64,000 nt of DNA from Fragilariopsis cylindrus CCMP1102 (taxonomy: Eukaryota > Bacillariophyta > Bacillariophyceae > Bacillariales > Bacillariaceae), in NCBI GenBank assembly GCA_900095095.1, contig FMBT01000314.1, positions 310,001 to 374,000 on the forward strand. The letters are read 5' to 3'. This document shows, in pieces, positions 57,741-64,000 of the stretch. Numbering within the stretch: the first letter of the stretch is position 1; every line of letters starts with the position of its first letter. The position numbers and the translations under genes are program-made. The notes below the pieces were generated by a model. The model saw nothing but the letters and a program-made list of their open reading frames with translations, was not told the DNA's origin and made no database searches.

Positions 57741-58854
57741 AGAATCTTTATCTTTTGTGTCTCTTCATTATTCCAATGTTACTTCTTTACTACATAGCAG
57801 TTGTCGCAGCGGAAACGAACCGTCTACTGCATGCATGTTACTGCTGCTAGCATCTCTTTCGGTTCTCCGGCTGCAAAAACAAACGACAGCTATGTGTGAT
57901 CCGCAGTCCAGTCTTGTCAGTATATCGACACCTCCAACGACGAACGTACCACAGTAGGCGTTGCACCACTCCTCGGTGATGCCATCATGGAAAAGACAAA
58001 CATCGTACTGTCTGCTCGTGTCTCCTCAAAGGCAGCACTTGTTCTAATGGAACTTGTCGATGACGAAGACGTCGGCATACTGTAGTGATCGTTCCTCTGA
58101 CCCTAATGAACCCTCTCCCAGTAAGAAACAACAACGCATACCACAGTCATCCCTAGGCAATAAATCGTTTTTTTAAGCTCTTAGTACCTGCCCACAGCAA
58201 GTTGCTTGAAGCATCAAGAAATAGAACAAAACTTAAAGGATGTACAGTTGATTATTAATAAAAATAGAATCAATATAAAATAATATATAAGGCAAAATAG
58301 CATTAGTGTTACTATAACAAATAAATAGATAAATACGTATATGTTGTTGTACTATTTTATAATAATATGCACAAATCATTAGCAATGTATTGTGTTACTG
58401 TCTTTTCTTTTTGTTCTGTTCTGTTCTTGTTTCTTTAACGAGCCGGTTTTTTTTTCATCTTCAACCTTCATCATCATTTTTTTTATTTCCCATTCCATAT
58501 CCACTCCACTCCAATACAATCTACCCAATCCATTTACTCACCCACTCATTCACTTTATTCGGACTTCGTTTCGATTCGCTTCGTTTCGAATGATAGAATG
58601 GCGTGCGTGGCATTATACAGTGCCTCACATACATCAACCATCATTTTTGTTTGTTTTTGTCTCATCGTCGTTTTTACGTTTCTCTATTGATACACGAATT
58701 ATCATTTTTCCTTCTTCGTCGTCATCTCTTCGTCATCTTCGTTGCTGTTTGTTTGTTTCTCTGTTGATGTTTTTTTTTAAAAAGTGCATAATCTTGAAAT
58801 TGTTTTAATAAGTCTCTACTAGCATCAATTAAGCACCGGCATCACCGGCACTAC
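57741..58854. other. Intergenic DNA
   Basis: No supported gene between the tRNA and the CDP-DAG synthase. A TTTTT stop signal for pol III is not obvious directly after the tRNA. Confidence 0.35.
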
Positions 58855-60655
58855 CTATTCATCACCAGTAGTTGCACCACCACCAGTTGTTGTTGTTGGT
58901 AGAATTGCTTCTAGGAATTGTTTCTTTTCGGAGAGTGTCATTAAATTATAATGATATATTAATTTTGATACCGACATGGATGTTAATTTATTAATGACAA
59001 AACTATTATAGTGTACCCAGGTACATAATGCCATTAAAAATTGACAATCTAAACGATCGGTGATACCACCATGACCTGGTATAATCGAATCAAAATCTTT
59101 GATACCATACGCACGTTTAATGGCCGATGCTAAAAATCCACCAAATGGACCCACGACACTGGCAAAAAAACCTAACCATAATGCATGTATTTGTATTGGA
59201 TAGATCTGTTCCCATGGTATTAATTCATAATCTTGTTGCAACAATGGTGGTTTTATTGTACCTTGTTGAAATATAGGATGGATACTCCCATCTTGATCAC
59301 ATGTCAATGTGGATGGAAATAATTCAAAATCATTGACAGGACAGACCATCCAGGAATACTGTGCTAAAAATTTGGAAAAATACCATGCAAATATCATGGT
59401 ACAAATTCCACCACCTGATTTGTTATGTTCGGAAAAACGAGAAACGAGAACGAAAGAAAAATGAAAACGAGAAAAACGATTCATAAAGGTGAGAGAGAGA
59501 AGTAGCGAGCGATACATATAAGATGAACACAGAATCACAGTCAAAAATTAGATAATGATCACGGACGCAAAAATCAAACCCATCATAACATCAAATGCAA
59601 AATCACATTATATATTACGTACCAATAAACCCTTCCCATGTTTTATTGGGTGATACCGACATAAATTTTCTTTGTATAAATTTTCGTCCACAACTAATAC
59701 CACAAAAGTAGGCCATAACATCATTACAAACGACACATAAAAATGGAAATGTAAACCAAAACAATCCATTAAAGATATTATGCATAATATATTTCATTTG
59801 ACCGACAGTTAAACATAATACGACAATCGTCCAACATAATTGATTTAATTGAAATTTAATATGACCAATCTTTAATGTGACAATGGTTATCACAAAAGTA
59901 CAACTGTACAAAGTGAATATTATTATGTATAAATAGGGATTGGTATATTTAATTAAATAATATAAATTCGGATTATTATCAATCACTTGCATAATGAATT
60001 CGGAGTAGGTATAGAATATTGCTATGACAAACCACATCCATTGTGTGGTCCGGAATAAAGGGATCGTATCTTGGATCCGAGATTCAAAATAGGTATTATA
60101 CCTAACCTTCACTAATTCACGAAATAATAATATTTCTGATAGAGCCACTAGTAAACAAACATATAAATGTCCTAAATAGATACAAATCAGAAAAAAGACA
60201 ATCAAGGTCAATCCAGATATTGCACGAATTAGAATTTTGGATCCATTTTTTTCATTCCCACTCAATACTTTTCTAATACTATTATTAGTTGAGTTGTTAT
60301 TATTACCACTAACGTTATTTGAGCCATTGCCATTATTAGCAGTAGCCGCCGTAGTACTAGTAGTATACCCCGGAATTTTTGTGATTTCATTTAAATAATT
60401 TCCATTCTTATTATTTTTATTTTCATCATCCTCCACAATGGATGTAATACTGGAAGAACTTTCGAAACGTTGGTAGAACTTCGAAGTAATAGTAGGTTTC
60501 TTGTTCGGTATTATTATGTCGTCAGAGTCATCAGAGGATGAAGTAGTAGTAGCATTATTCGATCCTTTTCGTTGACGAAGAGTACTACCACCACCACCAC
60601 CATCACTGTTACTGGTGTTAGAATTAGAATTAGAGGATGACGAGGACGACGTCAT
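58855..60655 (-). CDS. CDP-diacylglycerol synthase (phosphatidate cytidylyltransferase)
   Basis: It makes CDP-diacylglycerol from phosphatidate and CTP, the branch point to phosphatidylinositol, phosphatidylglycerol and cardiolipin. Exon 1 (60655-59623) and exon 2 (59414-58855) join to exactly 531 codons, with the intron at 59415-59622. The Ser/Asn-rich first 130 residues precede several membrane spans (LIVFFLICIYLGHLYVCLLV; IVVLCLTVGQM). Family motifs: CNDVMAYFCGISCGRKF, SPNKTWEGFIGGG rebuilt over the splice site, and the C-terminal signature S-x-x-KR-x-YGIKDFDSIIPGHGGITDRLD. This is the eukaryotic CDS type, in the ER or plastid envelope. The end ATTGDE is free of a sorting motif that I can name. 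Confidence 0.93.
59415..59622 (-). other. Intron of the CDP-DAG synthase gene
   Basis: Minus-strand donor GTACGTAA, acceptor AAATCAG, 208 nt. Splicing rebuilds the NKTWEGFIGGG motif in phase. Confidence 0.9.
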
Positions 60656-61481
60656 CTTTGGTGATCTTAACTGATGTGTTGTGATGTTCGACGTTTTTGA
60701 CTTGGGACTTGACTTGGAATTTATTGTTGACGTGACGTGACGTTCGACTTGATGATGACGTTCGATTTATTTGACTCAAAATCAACTCAAATCGTAAAAA
60801 AAGGAAGTTTGTGTTTGCTCAAATCTTTTCACTTTGACTTTGACTTTGATGCATTCGGATCTTCTTCTTCTTTTTTTCGTCGAGAGTGTGTAGTGTCTAC
60901 CGTACTGTATTTTCCAAGTTGTTTGCTAGACTGGACCTGTTAGTGAGGTTGCTGTTGCTATTGTCTTGACGTCGTCCAAATTCAATCAATCAAAAAGGTG
61001 AGTTGAAAAAAAAAAGTACAAAGAAATGACACCACACAACAAAGTTAATAATATTATACAGTACACAATAAAATTATTAATTGTGGTGTTCCAGTGAAAA
61101 CAGAACAGGCATGTCAATCGTCTGATTTGATTTGATTTGAATTTTTGAATTTTTACAAACGGCTACGTTTGTTACGCGTGTTGTTGTGCAATAATGTCTT
61201 CACTTACTTGGTACAATGTGCAGCCACGACTAAACAGCACGCACGACTTAAATCCAATTCAAATTCAAATCAAATCGTGGCTCTGTCACATGCGTGCAAA
61301 AGAAGAAGGAATCGAGAAAGAAGCAAACAACTTTCCGGAAAAGCAAACTACTATCATTTTCCCACAAGACAATACATACCAGTACTATGTTCACGCCATC
61401 CTATATCTTGTAGTTTCTGTGTCTTGCATTTATCTGGGGGACCCATTCATTCATTCCACACTGGAGAAAAGAACGTGATAA

Positions 61482-61500
61482 GGGGGGGGGGGGGGGGGGG
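61482..61500. repeat. Poly-G run of 19
   Basis: Nineteen consecutive G in otherwise AT-rich DNA. The length is likely to vary and to be hard to sequence. Confidence 0.95.
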
Positions 61501-61984
61501 TTTGGTGAACTCGCTCTACTATGAGGTATTATAGTATAGTCTAAGGATAGGAGTGTTTCAAAAGAATTTCATTGTGTTGTAGTCAAATGATGTGTATTAC
61601 TATATCCACACTATCCGCATGGATTACATTTTTTCTTTGATGTCCATCATTAGGATATATAGAAAGATATGGTTCTGGATCATCTTTGTGTATGTGTGTG
61701 TGTGTGTGTGTTCCAGCCAAATGTTTCCTCCTCGGAATTGACATATCATCAGTTGCCTGTGAAATAAAGCTGGTGGTATGTATAGTATATTATCTTTGCC
61801 TCAGGAGTTGGGGCTCTTGCTTGACCCAGCAGCAATGCAGTGGATATTATGATGTGGACAAAAAAGTACATTGCACAGGCATTATTTAGCCAGGTGGGTG
61901 TGTGGTGAATCATACAATGTATTCATTTCTTCATCCTTGAAGAGGTATTTGGTTTCTGAAGACCTATTGTTGATGTTGTCCTTG

Positions 61985-62011
61985 TATATATATATATATA
62001 TATATATATAG
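61985..62011. repeat. (TA)n microsatellite
   Basis: About thirteen TA units. Confidence 0.95.
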
Positions 62012-62728
62012 CATTCATCATCTCTGTACAGTCAGAAAAGTGCAGAGGGCAGAGGGCAGAAGGCAATATTGTGCTGGACGATCCTTAGGAACTGCAATGC
62101 AGGAGGAGGCGCTTTTGCATATCACATACATTATTTTATATGTATGCTGGGGTTATCAAGTCAACCTAGAAAAGTATGCTAAAAATGTCCACTCATTTCT
62201 TGTTTTGATTTCTAGCATGTTTGAAGTTTCAGGAAAAAGTTCCTTCATTATATAGCAATGGCAATGTTCTTAAAAATCGCAGGGAAGAATCTTCCTAAAA
62301 TTTTTGTGGTTAGCACACCTTAGTGAGCAAGCAATGAATTAATTGTCCTATATACTTCCCATTTCTTTGTTGGTTAAGCTGTTAACCAGCATGGCAATCG
62401 CTGATGATAGTGCACCTTCCTTGTGAGTTGCTGAATAAAATTCCCCAAGACCTGCATCAGATTGTTCATCACATAATAATCAGTTCTGCAGGCATATGTT
62501 CTATCTTGAACTGTAAAAGAAAGACAACCCGCGCAATACCTTGTATTAGAAAAATTAATTCATGTGCATTAGAATTCTTAAAAGAAGAAACTATCGCATC
62601 AACCTGACAGTGGGAATTTTCTTGACCATACCTCCATTGATATTAATCTGTTTTATACAAACTTATCAGACAAGTTATTAAAGATATCTGTAGTATAGTA
62701 GGCTAAATAGAAGGAAGAAGAATTTCAG

Positions 62729-64000
62729 TGTTAGTTGATGAGATACTCAAGTCACTAGCAAGTGGGGCGCGCAAACCCGTTACTAGAGAGTATTCAAATA
62801 CAACAGCCCAGCCAGCCAGTTGCCACCAGGCGAGCTTGACCCATTCAAACCAACTGAATATCAACCACTCATTAGCTAGAATCGCGTACGAGTGAGTGAA
62901 CCAGTTGTAATAGGATGGATCCAACACCCAGTTGGATGCTAAGATAGATAGCTCATAATAACTTTAGATATTAGTTAATAACCAAAGTATACGCTATATC
63001 GTAGCTCAACAGTCTAAAGTTATATTGTCGCTTAAGCAACAACACTGAGAGACACTAAACAAGACAAAGACAAATCGGTAGGCAAACAGCCAAACAACAC
63101 CGAATAGACAAAGACAACGGTAGGCAAACAGCCAAACAGCACCGTAAACAGACAACAAGCAAGATGAAGGAAACAGAAGAAGCAATCGACTTAACTGCCA
63201 TCACCCGCAATGCCATTCAACCAACACTACTCAGCATCAACAGAGCAAAAAGAGAAATCAGTCGACAGTTACAAACACGGGTTTGTGCTGATCCAGCAAC
63301 ACATGATCATGGTCACTCCTATATTGTGTGTGACGCTACTGAATGGAGCAAGAAAAGACTGGTGACGTCGCAAATCACCCCACCAACCAACCCTGGAGAA
63401 TATGGTGGTACAACACACAACGCACATGAAATCCACAAAACTAAGCTACTAGCGTGGAAGCGATACAAAGAAGCACAAGCAGCAACAAAGAAAATGATCA
63501 TGCACGCTTTCAAGGACTATCACTTTTTGGAACTCCAAGATAACAATGGCGACATTGTCGGCTACACAGCCATTGAACTATTCCAACACCTCATGGACCA
63601 GTACGTCCGACCGGAGGATGTTGCGGATCAAGTAACAGCCCTACACAAGGTACTGGAACAACAATATGATCCAACTGAAGAACCTCAAGTTTATTACAAG
63701 TTAGTACAAGATGCAAGGAACACTCTGGAATCATTGAATGAATCAATCGATGAAGCAACACTCATCCGCCATGGACTCAATCAGTTCAAAGAGCACATCG
63801 ATTTGAAATTAGATATCAAGGAGTGGAAGAAACAGGATACAGTCAACAAAACATGGAAGAAGTTCAAATCTCACTTCACTAAGGCCATCAATGACAACAA
63901 GAATGATACTGGAACACTCAAAGCGCTTGGAATGGCCAATGCTGTCAAGGAGGAGATCAACAAAAACAAAGAAAACATGAAGGTATTCGCCCAAGCATCA
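62729..64000 (+). mobile_element. 5' part of a Copia-type LTR retrotransposon, cut by the window end
   Basis: A likely 5' LTR runs from 62729 (TGTTAG) to about 63061 (ACTAAACA), with inverted ends of the Copia kind. An untranslated leader with a short tandem phrase (GGTAGGCAAACAGCCAAACA at about 63077 and 63119) follows. A gag-like frame opens at 63164 (MKETEEAIDLTAITRNAI) and is still open at the window end. It has the helical gag layout of diatom Copia-like (CoDi) elements: KLLAWKRYKEAQAATKKMI, then YTAIELFQHLMDQYV, then LHKVLEQQYDPTEEPQVYY. As seen, this part looks whole. Protease, integrase, reverse transcriptase and the 3' LTR would lie outside. Age cannot be judged from one LTR. Confidence 0.72.

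Larger units (their letters stand above)
60656..62728. other. Gene-poor DNA left of the Copia-type element
   Basis: No supported gene in 2 kb. TTTGAT units lie at 60830-60850 and 61120-61140, and a GT run at 61689-61711. The open frame at 61145-61534 has no recognisable domain and runs through the poly-G. Confidence 0.4.

Noticed and set aside
61145-61534. 129-codon frame upstream of the Copia-type element
   Set aside because: No recognisable domain and it reads through a 19-G run; the residue mix looks random.

Overview
The window looks like nuclear DNA from a diatom or a close stramenopile relative. The evidence is a glutamine-rich protein with a diatom DUF6824-type core, a Myb-like transcription factor of the stramenopile type (TLRTFLSKLLNCDPMRISKK core), presequences resembling the bipartite plastid targeting signals of secondary plastids, expanded ankyrin-like and MYND/Sel1 families, a Copia-type element of the kind common in diatoms, short GT-AG introns, and very AT-rich codon use with long CAA, AAT, GAT and AGT runs. 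I cannot name the species.

Layout. 1-7.5 kb: the 3' part of an RCC1-HECT ubiquitin ligase, a convergent polyQ DUF6824 regulator, and an SH3-like repeat/zinc-finger protein. 7.5-11.4 kb: a gene-poor island with a 189-bp satellite and a small inverted-repeat element. 11.4-27.3 kb: a thylakoid-lumen-type thioredoxin-fold protein, the Myb-like regulator, a double-SANT plus linker-histone-domain protein, a MYND/RING/Sel1 protein, a plastid-targeted unknown and a long glutamine-rich protein. 28-34 kb: a decayed membrane protein, an EF-hand protein and a GT25 glycosyltransferase. 33.9-39.1 kb: mostly gene-poor, with a GC-rich relic and a direct repeat. 39.1-47.4 kb: an ABCG transporter, a small unknown protein, and a membrane-anchored thioredoxin reductase fused to two glutaredoxins. 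48-54.7 kb: a small conserved-looking protein, a second copy of the decayed membrane family, two ankyrin-like genes (one intact, one broken), and a secreted Ser/Pro/Asp-repeat protein with a Lys/Ser tail. 55-60.7 kb: a second copy of the small inverted-repeat element, a tRNA-Arg(TCT) and a CDP-diacylglycerol synthase. 60.7-64 kb: gene-poor DNA, then the 5' part of a Copia-type LTR element running off the end.

The genes are independent transcription units on both strands, with no operon logic. Shared themes are chromatin and transcription (Myb-like, SANT/H1, DUF6824), redox (TrxR-Grx-Grx, lumenal thioredoxin fold) and membrane/secretory work (ABCG, CDP-DAG synthase, GT25, secreted Ser/Pro protein). 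Several genes (HECT ligase, SH3/zinc-finger, long polyQ gene, both MAREDDPLL genes, one ankyrin-like gene, the Ser/Pro gene) need a one-base frame change to read through. Others of 1000 codons are clean, so the cause (assembly indels or real decay) is open.

The best candidates for something undescribed are the TrxR-Grx-Grx fusion, the SANT-SANT-H1 protein made by exon-intron-exon duplication, the secreted silaffin-like tail gene, and the 81-nt in-phase intron-like segment across a frame-broken repeat of the SH3/zinc-finger gene.
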